NCBI GenBank assembly: GCA_965249685.1
Contig: CBDFMN010000003.1
Location: 620,001 to 684,000 of the forward strand
Source: RH-AL1 sp965249685
GTDB taxonomy: Bacteria > Pseudomonadota > Alphaproteobacteria > Rhizobiales > Beijerinckiaceae
Direction of reading: 5' to 3'
Length of the DNA stretch: 64,000 nucleotides
Part shown: piece after piece, positions 54,084 to 63,227 of the stretch
How the letters are laid out: every line of letters starts with the position of its first letter
How positions within the stretch are numbered: position 1 is the first letter of the stretch
Made by a program: the position numbers and the translations under genes
The notes under the pieces: model-generated
The model's input: the letters and a program-made list of their open reading frames with translations, nothing else
Database searches by the model: none
What the model was told of the DNA's origin: nothing

Positions 54084-57000
54084 TCAGACTGCCTCCAGCA
54101 TCTGCTCGGCCTCCGCCAGATCCACCGAGACGAGCTGGGATACGCCGCGTTCCGCCATGGTGACGCCGAACAGCCGGTCCATGCGCGCCATGGTGATGGG
54201 GTTGTGGGTGATGGTTACGAAGCGCGTGTCGGTCTTCGTCCGCATCTCGTCGATCAGGTCGCAGAAGCGTTCGACGTTGGCGTCGTCGAGCGGCGCGTCC
54301 ACTTCGTCCAGCACACAGATCGGCGAGGGGTTGGTGAGGAACACCGCGAAGATCAACGACATGGCGGTGAGCGCCTGCTCGCCGCCCGACAGCAGGGTCA
54401 TGACCTGTGGCTTTTTGCCCGGCGGGCGCGCCAGGATCTCGAGGCCCGCTTCCAACGGATCGTCCGACTCGACGAGCTGCAGTTCCGCCGTTCCGCCGCC
54501 GAAGAGGGTGGTGAACAGGTCCTTGAAGTGGAGGTTGACGGCGTCGAAGGCGACGAGCAAGCGCTCGCGTCCTTCCTTGTTAAGGCTGCCGATGGCCTGG
54601 CGCAGGCGGCGGATGGCCTCCGTCAGGTCTTCGCGCTCGCGGTCGAGGGCGCTGCGCTGCTCTTCGATCGCGGCGAGTTCCTCCTCGGCGCGCAGGTTGA
54701 CGGCCCCGAGCCGCTCGCGGTCGGCGCGCAGGGCTTCGAGCCGCGCGGCAACGTCCGCCGCGGGCTGACGCTCCTCCCCCGCGCCGACGCCGGCCAGAGC
54801 CAGGAGCGCGGCGGGTTCGCACTCGAGCTCGGCCGCCGCCGCCTTCGTCACCGATTCGAGGCGCACGCGGGCGACTTCCGCGCGTGTCTCGCTGCGTGCC
54901 TTGTCGTCGCGGGCCGAGCCCATCGCCTCAAGGGCCGCGCGCGCCTTGCGATCGGCTTCGGCCAACGCGCTCTCTCCCGCCTGGCGCGCATCCGACGCCG
55001 CGCGTAGCGCCGCTTCGGTTGCCGCGACGTCGTTGAGGATGGTGCGGCGCGCAAGGATGAAGCGGTCCGGCGCGTCGGCCAACTCGTCGCGTTCGGCGGC
55101 CGCGGCTCCGATGCGAGCCTCGATGTCTTCGCGGTGCGAACCGGCGTGGTCGCGCCGTGCGATCCAGGATCGCCGTTCGGCGTCGATGGCGGCGCCCCGC
55201 CTGTCGCGGCTCTCCCGCTCGCGGGATAAGGCTTGGAGGGCGGCGCGCGCCTCCGCCTCGCTCGCCCGCCAGAGGATCGCACGCAGACGGGCGGCTTCGA
55301 CGTCTTCGAGGGCGGAGGCAGTCGGTGCAAGCGCGGACTGGGCCACCTCCAACCCGGCCAGCGTCGCCGCCGCGTCGTCGCGGGCCTGGGCGGTTGCCGC
55401 CGCGGCGGCTTCCAACGCCGCAAGGCGCGCGCCGCTCTCGCCCCGGCGGCGCTCGGCGGCGGCGTGCTGGCTGCGGGCCGCGTCGAGGGCGCGCCGCGCG
55501 TTCGCCTGTCCGCATCTCGCGGCCTCTTCGCGGGCCGCGGCCTCGCGCAAGGCGGCTTGCGCACTCTCCGCCGCGTCGCGGTGCAGGTTCGCCGTCTCCA
55601 GCGCGGCCTCCGCGTCGAGGCGCAGCTCGGCAAGCCGGTTTCGCTCCACCAGCCGGCGCGCGGCCGGCGTCGGCGCCTCCGCCGCCTGGGTGAAGCCGTC
55701 CCACCTCCAGATGTCGCCCTCGCGCGAGACGAGCCGCTGGCCGGGGCGGAGTTGCCCACGCAGCAGCGCACCGTCCCCGCGGGCCACGATGCCGATCTGC
55801 GCCAGACGACGGCGCAGCGCGGGTGGTCCATCGACGCGCTCGATCAGCGGTTCGACGGAACCGGGCAGGGCACTGTCGCCGAGCGCCGGCACGGTCGCCC
55901 AATGAGCAGGGGCGCCGGGTTCGATCGAGGCATCGAGGTCGTCGCCGAGGGCGGCGCCCAACGCGGCTTCGTAGCCCTTGGCGACCGTGACGGCATCGGC
56001 GACCGCCGGCCATTTGGACGTAGCCACAGAGTCCAGAAGCTTTGTTAGCGTGCGGACTTCCGTCTCGAGGCGCTGGGCCCCGCGCTCCGCTTCGGCCAGG
56101 GGAAGGCGCGCCGCGAGTTCAGCCGCGCGGGCGGTGCTGTGCGAGGCTTCGGCGTCGCCCGCCGCTTTCTCCGCCCTATCCAGCGCCTCCGCGGCCATCT
56201 CCATCTGCCCGGCGGACGCCTCGAGCCCGTCGTCCTCCTCCAGGCTCGCCACCAAGGTTTCGCGCGCGGCCTGTCCAACTGCAAGGTCGCGGTCGAGCCG
56301 CGCGAGCCGGCCGCCTTCCTCGCGTAGTCTTTCGGCCAAGGTCGTACGCCGGGCCTCGGCCTCCGCGCGGCGCGTCTGCGCCTCGCTGAGCTCGGCTTCG
56401 GCCTCGCCGCGCTGCAGTTCCGCTTCCGCGAGCGCCTCGCGCAGGTCGAGCTCCGTCTCGCCCGCGCTGGCGTCGGAGGCGAGTTCAGCCTCCTCGGCGT
56501 CGAGCCGCGCGAGCACGTGGGCCGCATCCTCCAACGCCGCGCGGCCGCGAGCGAGGTCGCCCGTCATCTCCGAGAGGCGGCGCTCGATTTCCGTCAGCCG
56601 CGACTTGGCGCGCCGCTCCTCGCCGTCGAGCGTCTCGCGCGCGACAATCTGGCGTTGGAGGGTCGCGCTCGCGGCCGTCTCCAGGCCGCGCAGCGAGGGG
56701 AGGGCCTGCGCGGCGACGGCCTGGTGGCGCGCCGCCTCGCCCTGCTGCCGCGTGGCCTCCACGACGCGCGCCGCGTCGGCGTCGAGGGTGGCGCGTGCCT
56801 CCGCGACATCGCGGAGGGCCGCCTCAAAGTCGATGAGGAAGGCCAGCGCCTGCAGGCGACGGATCTCGGCTTGAGCTTCGCGGTAGCGCTGCGCCTGCCG
56901 CGCCTGCCGTCGCAAGGCATCCGCCTGGCTGCCGACCTGGATCAGCACGTCGTCGACCCGGGCAAGGTTGTCCTCCGCCCCTTTGAGCCGCAGCTCGGCC

Positions 57001-57536
57001 TCGTGGCGCCGGGTGTGGAGGCCCGCGACGCCGGCCGCCTCCTCCAGAATGCGGCGGCGCGCCTGCGGCTTGGCGGCGATGATCTCGCTGATCTGGCCCT
57101 GGCGGACGAGGGCCGGCGATCGCGCGCCCGTCGAAGCGTCCGCGAAGAGCAGTTGCACGTCGCGGGCGCGGCATTCCCGGCCGTTGATGCGGTAGGTCGA
57201 GCCCTCCTCGCGCTCGATGCGGCGGGTCACCTCGATGGTGTCGGCGTTGTTGAAGGCTGCCGGTGCGGTACGCTTGGCGTTATCCAGCACGAGGCCGACT
57301 TCCGCCATGTTGCGCGCCGGCCGATCGCCGCCGCCGGAGAAGATCACGTCGTCCATGCCCGACGCGCGCATGCTCTTGTAGGAGTTCTCGCCCATGACCC
57401 AGCGCAGCGCCTCGACGAGGTTCGACTTGCCGCAGCCGTTGGGTCCGATGACGCCGGTCAAGCCCGGCTCGATGAGGAACTCCGTCGCCTCGACGAAGCT
57501 CTTGAAGCCGACGAGGCGGAGCTTGCTGAGGTGCAT
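54084..57536 (-). CDS. smc: Chromosome segregation protein SMC
   Basis: 1150 residues. An N-terminal ATPase half with Walker A GPNGCGKSN, two long Ala/Glu/Arg-rich coiled coils flanking a hinge (about residues 490-630), and a C-terminal half with signature LLSGGEQALTAMSLIF and Walker B ICVLDEVDAPLDD. Its partners ScpA and ScpB are not in this window. Third gene of a dciA-dsbA-smc order that is conserved in this group. Confidence 0.97.
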   Translation of the reverse strand: MHLSKLRLVGFKSFVEATEFLIEPGLTGVIGPNGCGKSNLVEALRWVMGENSYKSMRASGMDDVIFSGGGDRPARNMAEVGLVLDNAKRTAPAAFNNADTIEVTRRIEREEGSTYRINGRECRARDVQLLFADASTGARSPALVRQGQISEIIAAKPQARRRILEEAAGVAGLHTRRHEAELRLKGAEDNLARVDDVLIQVGSQADALRRQARQAQRYREAQAEIRRLQALAFLIDFEAALRDVAEARATLDADAARVVEATRQQGEAARHQAVAAQALPSLRGLETAASATLQRQIVARETLDGEERRAKSRLTEIERRLSEMTGDLARGRAALEDAAHVLARLDAEEAELASDASAGETELDLREALAEAELQRGEAEAELSEAQTRRAEAEARRTTLAERLREEGGRLARLDRDLAVGQAARETLVASLEEDDGLEASAGQMEMAAEALDRAEKAAGDAEASHSTARAAELAARLPLAEAERGAQRLETEVRTLTKLLDSVATSKWPAVADAVTVAKGYEAALGAALGDDLDASIEPGAPAHWATVPALGDSALPGSVEPLIERVDGPPALRRRLAQIGIVARGDGALLRGQLRPGQRLVSREGDIWRWDGFTQAAEAPTPAARRLVERNRLAELRLDAEAALETANLHRDAAESAQAALREAAAREEAARCGQANARRALDAARSQHAAAERRRGESGARLAALEAAAAATAQARDDAAATLAGLEVAQSALAPTASALEDVEAARLRAILWRASEAEARAALQALSRERESRDRRGAAIDAERRSWIARRDHAGSHREDIEARIGAAAAERDELADAPDRFILARRTILNDVAATEAALRAASDARQAGESALAEADRKARAALEAMGSARDDKARSETRAEVARVRLESVTKAAAAELECEPAALLALAGVGAGEERQPAADVAARLEALRADRERLGAVNLRAEEELAAIEEQRSALDREREDLTEAIRRLRQAIGSLNKEGRERLLVAFDAVNLHFKDLFTTLFGGGTAELQLVESDDPLEAGLEILARPPGKKPQVMTLLSGGEQALTAMSLIFAVFLTNPSPICVLDEVDAPLDDANVERFCDLIDEMRTKTDTRFVTITHNPITMARMDRLFGVTMAERGVSQLVSVDLAEAEQMLEAV

Positions 57537-57674
57537 GGTGCCGCTCCCGAAGAGTCAACCCTGCGTAAAAGGCGTCAGGGCGCAAGGGCAGGGCACGTTT
57601 TTCCTGGTGACGGCGAGGTCAAAAGCCTCTTTTCCCGTGGCGGGGAACAGCAGCAGGGAGGAGGGAGAGCGCGG

Positions 57675-58337
57675 TCAGCTCTTGAGCAACGGGTCCAGGA
57701 TCTTTGCCAGCGTCTCGGGCGTCAGCTCGCCGCTGACCTTGCTCCCGTTGAAGTAGAAGGTCGGCGTAGCGCTGACGCCGAACTTCTGCGAGCCGCGGTC
57801 GCGCACCTCGTTGACCTGGTCATACAGCTTCTGGTCCTTGAGGCAGGCCTCGAAGCTGTCCTTGCTCATGCCGGTCTGTTTGAGGACACCCTCGAGCGCT
57901 TCCAGCGGCTTGTCGACGAAGGCCCAGTTCTTCTGCTGGGCGAACAGCAGGTCGACCACGGCGGAGCGCTTATCGGGTCCCTCGCAGCGGGCCAGCATGA
58001 ATCCCGCGGTCGCCAAGGGGTCGAGCGGAAACTCGCGCAGGATGAACTTAACCTTGCCCGCGTCGATGTATTTGCTGACCAGCGTCGGGAAGGTGCCGAC
58101 GTGGAACGCGGCGCAATGGGTGCAGGTCATCGAAGCGTATTCGACGATGGTGACGGGGGCGTCGGCCTTGCCCTGGACGATGTCGGGCAAGGCGTTGGGA
58201 GCCATCAGCTCGTCGACGGGCACTTTGGCGTTCTGCGCCACGGCGATGCCGCCGAGCGATAGCGAGAGGCCTAGGGCGGTGATGTCCCGCAACAGGCGGC
58301 GACGACCGGCGGAGAACGTGAGGAGGTTGCGGAGCAT
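57675..58337 (-). CDS. DsbA family thiol:disulfide protein
   Basis: 219 residues from ATG 58337. A twin-basic leader (AGRRRLLRDI) and hydrophobic stretch (ending GGIAVAQN) mark export, perhaps by Tat. The thioredoxin fold has the active site CTHC in YASMTCTHCAAFH and the cis-Pro loop in GVSATPTFYFNG. This resembles the BdbD/ScsC-like group of DsbA proteins. It probably introduces or shuffles disulfides in exported proteins; several cysteine-bearing exported proteins are encoded in this window. Confidence 0.9.
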   Translation of the reverse strand: MLRNLLTFSAGRRRLLRDITALGLSLSLGGIAVAQNAKVPVDELMAPNALPDIVQGKADAPVTIVEYASMTCTHCAAFHVGTFPTLVSKYIDAGKVKFILREFPLDPLATAGFMLARCEGPDKRSAVVDLLFAQQKNWAFVDKPLEALEGVLKQTGMSKDSFEACLKDQKLYDQVNEVRDRGSQKFGVSATPTFYFNGSKVSGELTPETLAKILDPLLKS

Positions 58338-58418
58338 GGACGACCCGGCTTCGGAGGAGGGAAGACTTGTGGAAACCGGGCGCACCATAGTCTTTTGGAA
58401 GGTCCGAGCAAGCGGCGG

Positions 58419-58940
58419 CTAAGGCCGGCGGGCGCCCGCACCGCGGCTCAGCACGTGCGCCCCGAGGCGGGTCAGTGCGGCGCGGAGGGCCTCGTCCGCC
58501 ACGCCGTCCGTCAATGGCGCCGCCGCCGCCAGGACCTCCGCGCTCAAGCCGCCGCCCCGATCGACCCGGCGGGGCAGGCGGTCGATCGGCCCCTGCCGAA
58601 ACGCCAAGCGACCGACGCAGCGCCAGCCGAGGTGCGCGTTGATGCGCTCGATCAGCACGCCGGCCATATGCTGCAGCTCTAACGCGAACCCGCTTTCCAC
58701 CCGGATCAGCAGGGTGGCCGGCTGCGGCGCCGCGTCGGGGTGGCGACCGGCGGGGCGCGGAGGCCACTGCAATTTGATGGGTTGCGAGTTGGCGGCGAGC
58801 CGCGCACCGGCTATGTCGTCCCAGTTGAGGATGACGTCGGACTGGCCGAACCCCTGGCGCGCGAGCACGGGGTGGATCGCCGCGCCGACGAGATCGGCGA
58901 GCGGTTGTGACCAGGTGCGTTGACGCGACGGCTTCTTCAT
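58419..58940 (-). CDS. dciA: DciA family (DUF721) replicative helicase loader
   Basis: 173 residues from ATG 58940. The N-terminal basic part (MKKPSRQRTWSQPLADLV) and the KH-like core with LNWDDIAGARLAANSQPIKL and LLIRVESGFALELQHMAGVLIERIN match DciA, which helps load DnaB onto DNA in bacteria lacking DnaC. Its start codon shares the sequence CATG with the divergent mutY start, so any promoter for dciA-dsbA-smc must lie inside mutY. Confidence 0.85.
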   Translation of the reverse strand: MKKPSRQRTWSQPLADLVGAAIHPVLARQGFGQSDVILNWDDIAGARLAANSQPIKLQWPPRPAGRHPDAAPQPATLLIRVESGFALELQHMAGVLIERINAHLGWRCVGRLAFRQGPIDRLPRRVDRGGGLSAEVLAAAAPLTDGVADEALRAALTRLGAHVLSRGAGARRP

Positions 58941-60030
58941 GACGCGCCATGCTAGCAGCCCGGAAGCTGCGGCGGAAACGCCTTCCGCCGCCACCCGCCT
59001 CTTCGCTTGGTACGACCGTCATCGCAGGGCTCTCCCCTGGCGCGCCCTTCCCGGCGCGGCGGCCGATCCCTATGCGGTCTGGCTCTCGGAAATCATGTTG
59101 CAGCAGACCACGGTCGCGGCGGTGAAATCCTACTACGTCAGCTTCCTACGCGAGTGGCCGAGCGTGCGCGACCTCGCCGGCGCGCCCGTCGATGCGGTGA
59201 TGACGCGCTGGGCGGGACTCGGCTACTATTCGCGGGCGCGCAACCTCCACGCCTGCGCGCGGGTGGTCGTGGCGGAGCATGGCGGTCGCTTCCCTTCGAC
59301 GGAGGCGGAACTCCGCACCCTACCCGGGGTCGGCGCTTATACAGCCGCCGCCGTGGCCGCGATCGCCTTCGATCGGCGCGCCGTGGTGATCGACGGCAAC
59401 GTGGAGCGGGTGATCGCCCGGCTGTACGCGATCGAGACACCTCTGCCATCGGCACGACCGGCCATCCGCCAGTTCGCGGACGCGCAGACGCCGGACGCTC
59501 GCCCCGGCGATTACGCCCAGGCGATGATGGACCTGGGTGCCACGATCTGCACGCCGCGCCGTCCGGCCTGCGTGCTGTGCCCGCTGGCCGAGACCTGCGC
59601 GGCGCGGATCGGTGGTCGCCAGGACGTGTTGCCGTTGAAACGTGCCAAGCCGGAGCGGCCGGTGCGTCGCGGCTCCGTCTTCTACGTGACGCGAGAGCCA
59701 GACGAGGTGCTTTTGCGCACACGGCCGCCGAAGGGCTTGTTCGGCGGCATGGCGGAGTTTCCCGGCAGCGGCTGGAACGGGGACGGCGATCCCGAGGGCG
59801 CGGCGCGGCCGCTCCCGGCAACCTACCGGCGGCTCGCGGTGCCGGTCACGCATGGGCTGAGTCATTTCGAGCTGGTGCTGACCGGCTTTGCCGCTGTCGT
59901 CGCGCCGGGCACCGCGGCACCGGAGGGGTGCCGTTGGGTCCCAATCGAAGCGCTTGCGCACGAGGCGCTGCCGAGCTTGATGCGAAAGGTCGCCGCTGCG
60001 GCGCGGGAGGATCGAAACGATGAGCGATAA
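58939..60030 (+). CDS. mutY: A/G-specific adenine glycosylase
   Basis: 363 residues. Removes adenine mispaired with 8-oxoguanine. The helix-hairpin-helix segment is LRTLPGVGAYTAAAVAAIAF, the catalytic Asp is in AMMDLGATIC and the Glu in LSEIMLQQT; the Fe-S cluster cysteines follow C-x6-C-x2-C-x5-C starting at CTPRRPAC. A C-terminal NUDIX-like domain (VRRGSVFYVTRE to WVPIEALA) recognises oxoG. The last codons overlap the methyltransferase gene by 11 bp. Confidence 0.96.
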   Translation: MTRHASSPEAAAETPSAATRLFAWYDRHRRALPWRALPGAAADPYAVWLSEIMLQQTTVAAVKSYYVSFLREWPSVRDLAGAPVDAVMTRWAGLGYYSRARNLHACARVVVAEHGGRFPSTEAELRTLPGVGAYTAAAVAAIAFDRRAVVIDGNVERVIARLYAIETPLPSARPAIRQFADAQTPDARPGDYAQAMMDLGATICTPRRPACVLCPLAETCAARIGGRQDVLPLKRAKPERPVRRGSVFYVTREPDEVLLRTRPPKGLFGGMAEFPGSGWNGDGDPEGAARPLPATYRRLAVPVTHGLSHFELVLTGFAAVVAPGTAAPEGCRWVPIEALAHEALPSLMRKVAAAAREDRNDER

Positions 60031-60868
60031 CGCCGACCAGATCACCTATTGGAACGAGACCGTCGGTGCCACATGGGTCGCCTACCAGGACCGCCTCGAC
60101 CGGGTCTTTGCACCCCTGACGGCGATGCTGATCGCGCGCGCCGCGCCGACAAGTGGGGAACGCGTGCTCGACGTCGGCTGCGGCTGCGGCGAAACCGCCT
60201 TGCTTGCCGCCGGCCGCGTCGGTCCGGTGGGACGTGTGCTGGCGGTCGACCTATCCGCGCCGATGCTCGCGCGGGCGACAACGCGGGCGGAGAGCCTGCC
60301 GTTGGACGCGGCGTTCATCGAATGGCGGCAGGCGGATGCGACGACCCACCCGTTCGAGCCTGCGGCGGACCTGATGATCTCGCGCTTCGGCGTAATGTTC
60401 TTCGCCGACCCGGCCGCGGCGTTCCGCAACATCCGCGAAGGCTTGCGGTCCGGCGCGCGTTTCGCCCTCGTCTGCTGGCGTCCGCGCGACGAGGTGGAAT
60501 GGATGCAATGGCCTCTCGACACGGTGGCGTCGCTGCTGCCTCCGCCGGCGCAGACGACCGGCCAGCCCGGCCAGTTCGGCCTCGCCGATTGTGATGCCAC
60601 CTGCCGCATGCTGGGCGAGGCCGGCTTCCACGGCGTCGAGGCCGCGCCCGTCGCACCCATGCTGACGGTCGGCGAGGGCGCAGACCCGGTCGAGGAGGCG
60701 ATGATCCTGCTGGGCAGCGCGGGACCTTGCGCGGCTCTGCTGCGCGAGGCCGATCCCGCACTGCGGTCGTCGGCCGCGACCCTGCTGCGCGATGCGCTCG
60801 GCCGCAGGGTCGAGGGTGGCGCCGTGCGCCTCGGGGGCGCCTGCTGGCTCTACACCGGTCGCGCCTGA
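60020..60868 (+). CDS. Class I SAM-dependent methyltransferase
   Basis: 282 residues. SAM-binding motif I is VLDVGCGCGETALLAA (about residues 49-64), followed by VLAVDLSAPMLARA and SRFGVMFFADPAAAFRNIREGL. This is the UbiE/COQ5-like or methyltransferase-25 type; the first part, ITYWNETVGATWVAYQDRLD, is typical of a group of unknown substrate. It overlaps the mutY end, and a GNAT gene follows after 3 bp. Confidence 0.88.
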   Translation: MSDNADQITYWNETVGATWVAYQDRLDRVFAPLTAMLIARAAPTSGERVLDVGCGCGETALLAAGRVGPVGRVLAVDLSAPMLARATTRAESLPLDAAFIEWRQADATTHPFEPAADLMISRFGVMFFADPAAAFRNIREGLRSGARFALVCWRPRDEVEWMQWPLDTVASLLPPPAQTTGQPGQFGLADCDATCRMLGEAGFHGVEAAPVAPMLTVGEGADPVEEAMILLGSAGPCAALLREADPALRSSAATLLRDALGRRVEGGAVRLGGACWLYTGRA

Positions 60869-60871
60869 ACC

Positions 60872-61405
60872 ATGGCCGACCTCATCGTGCGCGCCTGCCG
60901 TCCCGCCGACATGGCGGCCGTGACGGCCATCTATCGCCATGCGGTACTGAACGGCACGGGCACGTTCGAGCTGGTGCCGCCGGACGCGGAAGAGATGGGA
61001 GCACGCTTCGCCAAAGTGGCAGCCGACGGCTACCCTAGCCTCGTCGCTGCGGACGGGGCAACCGTGTCCGGCTACGCCTACGCTGCCGCCTATCGCGACC
61101 GGCCTGCCTACCGCTTCACCGTCGAGAACTCGGTTTACGTCCATCCCGAGCATCAGGGCCGCGGGATCGGGCGGGCCTTGCTGGCAGCGCTCGTCGCTGC
61201 CGCCGCCGCAGCCGGCTTCCGCCAGATGGTGGCGGTGATCGGCGACAGCGGCAACCTGGGGTCGCTTCGGCTGCATGAGGGAGCTGGGTTCTCGCGCACG
61301 GGCGTGCTGCGCTCATGCGGGTGGAAACACGGCCGCTGGCTCGACGTGGTGCTGATGCAGCGCGCCCTGGCGACCGGCGACACCGCCGCGCCGGCCGACA
61401 CCTGA
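60872..61405 (+). CDS. GNAT acetyltransferase, phosphinothricin acetyltransferase-like (Pat) family
   Basis: 177 residues. The start LIVRACRPADMAAVTAIYRHAV, the GTGTFELVPPD segment, the YRFTVENSVYVHPEHQGRGIG CoA site (about residues 75-95) and the LHEGAGFSRTGVLRSCGWKHGRWLD block are characteristic of the Pat/MddA family. Chromosomal members usually acetylate methionine sulfoximine, methionine sulfone or a natural amine. The resemblance alone does not show herbicide resistance. Probably transcribed with mutY and the methyltransferase. Confidence 0.9.
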   Translation: MADLIVRACRPADMAAVTAIYRHAVLNGTGTFELVPPDAEEMGARFAKVAADGYPSLVAADGATVSGYAYAAAYRDRPAYRFTVENSVYVHPEHQGRGIGRALLAALVAAAAAAGFRQMVAVIGDSGNLGSLRLHEGAGFSRTGVLRSCGWKHGRWLDVVLMQRALATGDTAAPADT

Positions 61406-61452
61406 GGACGCCGTGGCCAAGGACGCGGCTTCGACCGGCGTGGCTGTGTTTA

Positions 61453-61734
61453 TTACTTCTTTACGCCCGTGCAGGGGTCAAGGGTGACGCGATCGCTTCG
61501 CAGCGTTCCGACCGAGGCGGTCGGCGTGTAGTCGATGGCGGGATTGCCGTGAGTCGGGCTGCCGGCGAAGGTCTGGACCGCCGCGCCGATCGTGGCTCCA
61601 TGCTTCTTGCTGATGTAGTCGAGGATGTCGGCGGAGGCGACGAAGCCGACGGCAATGATCGAAACAGAGAGGGCGATGCCCTCGAACGTCGTCCCGCGCT
61701 CGTCCTGTAACCAACGCCGGACATGGTTCTTCAT
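61453..61734 (-). CDS. Pilin-like small membrane protein (Flp-like N terminus), orphan
   Basis: 93 residues from ATG 61734, which has AGGAG upstream. A short basic tail (MKNHVRRWLQDERG) precedes TTFEGIALSVSIIAVGFVA, giving a charged segment, Gly, Glu at +5 and a hydrophobic helix, as in Flp/type IVb pilins and TadE-like proteins. The C-terminal 50 residues are hydrophilic with one Cys. No Tad, pilin-peptidase or secretion genes are in the window. Similarity is by pattern only, and function is unknown. Confidence 0.55.
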   Translation of the reverse strand: MKNHVRRWLQDERGTTFEGIALSVSIIAVGFVASADILDYISKKHGATIGAAVQTFAGSPTHGNPAIDYTPTASVGTLRSDRVTLDPCTGVKK

Positions 61735-61858
61735 CACTCTATACTCCTGGAACGCTTCGCAGGCGTTCAAAATGGGCGCGGAGGGTAAACGGAGGGTTGA
61801 GACTGCGAAGAAAATACGCCTGAGCCGGAGCCGCGGGGGAACCGGTGCAAGCCGTCGC

Positions 61859-62251
61859 TCACGCCTCCGGGTTCGATCCGGCCAGCATGGCCGTCAGGTT
61901 CTCCTCGATCCAGTCGGCCAGCGCGGCGACCTTCTCCGCTGCCGCCTCGCCTAGGGGGGTCAGGTTATATTCGACGTGGGGAGGCACCACCGGGAGGGCG
62001 TGCCGATGCACCAGTCCGTCGTTTTCAAGCCACTGCAGCGTCTGGGCCAGCATGCGCTCGCTGATGCCGCTGACCTTGCGTCGCAATCCACTGAAACGGT
62101 GGGTCCCGCCCTGGAGCGCAATGAGGACGAGCACACCCCAGCGGCTGGTGACATGCCGCATCACATCCCGCGAGGGACAGCCGAGTTGGAAGACGTCGCC
62201 TCGCGTAATCCGTTCCGCAAGGGATGTCGGCGAAAGGGCTTGACCGCTCAT
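61859..62251 (-). CDS. qorR: HxlR family redox-sensing regulator, QorR/YtfH-like
   Basis: 130 residues. A winged helix with CPSRDVMRHVTSRWG, GGTHRFSGLRRKVSGISERML and VPPHVEYNLTPLG matches HxlR and, closely, E. coli YtfH. One Cys (Cys25, in GCPSRDV) is present and no other, as in one-Cys quinone/redox sensors of this family. It is divergent from a qorB-like gene, the same pairing as ytfH-ytfG. It probably represses that gene and itself through the site in the 89-bp gap. Confidence 0.85.
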   Translation of the reverse strand: MSGQALSPTSLAERITRGDVFQLGCPSRDVMRHVTSRWGVLVLIALQGGTHRFSGLRRKVSGISERMLAQTLQWLENDGLVHRHALPVVPPHVEYNLTPLGEAAAEKVAALADWIEENLTAMLAGSNPEA

Positions 62252-62277
62252 GTGACACTTACCTCAGCGTGCGTACT

Positions 62278-62292
62278 TACTTAAAATTAGTT
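62278..62292. promoter_or_regulatory. Candidate QorR/HxlR operator
   Basis: TACT-TAAAATT-AGTT sits in an AT-rich stretch midway between qorR and qorB. It differs at one base from the TACT-N7-AGTA pattern known for YodB, a Bacillus member of the HxlR family. Two ACTTAC hexamers (62257-62262, 62275-62280) lie close by. Confidence 0.45.
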
Positions 62293-62340
62293 GATTGGGT
62301 ATGTCGAGGCTCCGACCCGATCCAGAGCAGGGAACCTTCC

Positions 62341-63195
62341 ATGTACGCCATTACCGCAGCCAGCGGCCAACTCGGCCGTCTCGTCGTCGAGAATCTGTTG
62401 AAGTCCGCCGCGCCCGGCGAGATCGTCGCCGTCGTCCGCAACCCGGCTAAGGTCGACGATCTTGCCGCGCTCGGCGTGCAGGTCCGTCGCGCCGATTACG
62501 ACGAGCCGGCGTCGCTCGCCGCCGCTTTCACAGGTATCGACAAGCTGTTGCTGATCTCGTCCAGCGAAGTCACCGGGCGCGTGCCGCAGCACCGCGCCGT
62601 CATCGAAGCGGCCCGAGGTGCCGGGGTCAAGCTCCTCGCCTATACGAGCATGCTGCGCGCCGATCGGTCGCCGGCGCATCTGGCCGAGGAGCACCGCGAC
62701 ACCGAGGCGCTGCTCGCCGCCTCCGGTCTTGCCACGGTGGTTCTCCGCAACGGCTGGTACACGGAAAACTATCTGATGGCTCTGCAACCGGTGGTGGAGC
62801 ACGGCGCCATGGTTGGGTCGGCAAGGCAAGGCAGGATCTCGCTCGCGGCACGCGCCGACTATGCCGCGGCGGCTGCCCGGGTGCTCACCTCCGAGGGCCA
62901 TGCGGGCCAGGTCTACGAACTCGCCGGCGACACTGCCTGGACGCTTTCGGACTTCGCCGCCGAAATCGGTCGCCAAGCCGGTCGTGCGATCGCCTATCGC
63001 AACCTTCCGCAGGCCGACTATGAGGCCGTGCTCGTCGGGGCGGGCATGCCAACCAACCTCGCCGGCCTGCTTGCCGACGCCGACGCGCGAGCGGCCGACG
63101 GGGCGCTTTTCGAGGATGGGCACGCGTTAAGTCGACTGATCGGACGCGCGACCACGCCCGTGCCCGAGACGATCGCGGCGGCACTTCGCGGCTGA
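62341..63195 (+). CDS. qorB: NAD(P)H:quinone oxidoreductase-like protein (QOR2/NmrA family)
   Basis: 284 residues. Rossmann fold opening MYAITAASGQLGRLVVENLL, then IVAVVRNPAKVDDLAALGV, KLLLISSSEVTGRVPQHR, LLAYTSMLRADRSP and NGWYTENYL. The similarity to E. coli QorB (YtfG) runs through the whole chain, including YELAGDTAWTLSDFA. The E. coli enzyme reduces quinones with NADPH. A divergent HxlR regulator with a single Cys suggests induction by quinones or oxidants. Confidence 0.92.
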   Translation: MYAITAASGQLGRLVVENLLKSAAPGEIVAVVRNPAKVDDLAALGVQVRRADYDEPASLAAAFTGIDKLLLISSSEVTGRVPQHRAVIEAARGAGVKLLAYTSMLRADRSPAHLAEEHRDTEALLAASGLATVVLRNGWYTENYLMALQPVVEHGAMVGSARQGRISLAARADYAAAAARVLTSEGHAGQVYELAGDTAWTLSDFAAEIGRQAGRAIAYRNLPQADYEAVLVGAGMPTNLAGLLADADARAADGALFEDGHALSRLIGRATTPVPETIAAALRG

Positions 63196-63227
63196 GCTGA
63201 AGACCTGAGGTCGGGCCGACGCCGCCT

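Noticed and set aside
60872..61405. Phosphinothricin (bar/pat) resistance gene
   Set aside because: Family resemblance only; chromosomal members usually have other amine substrates, and there are no mobile-element signs.
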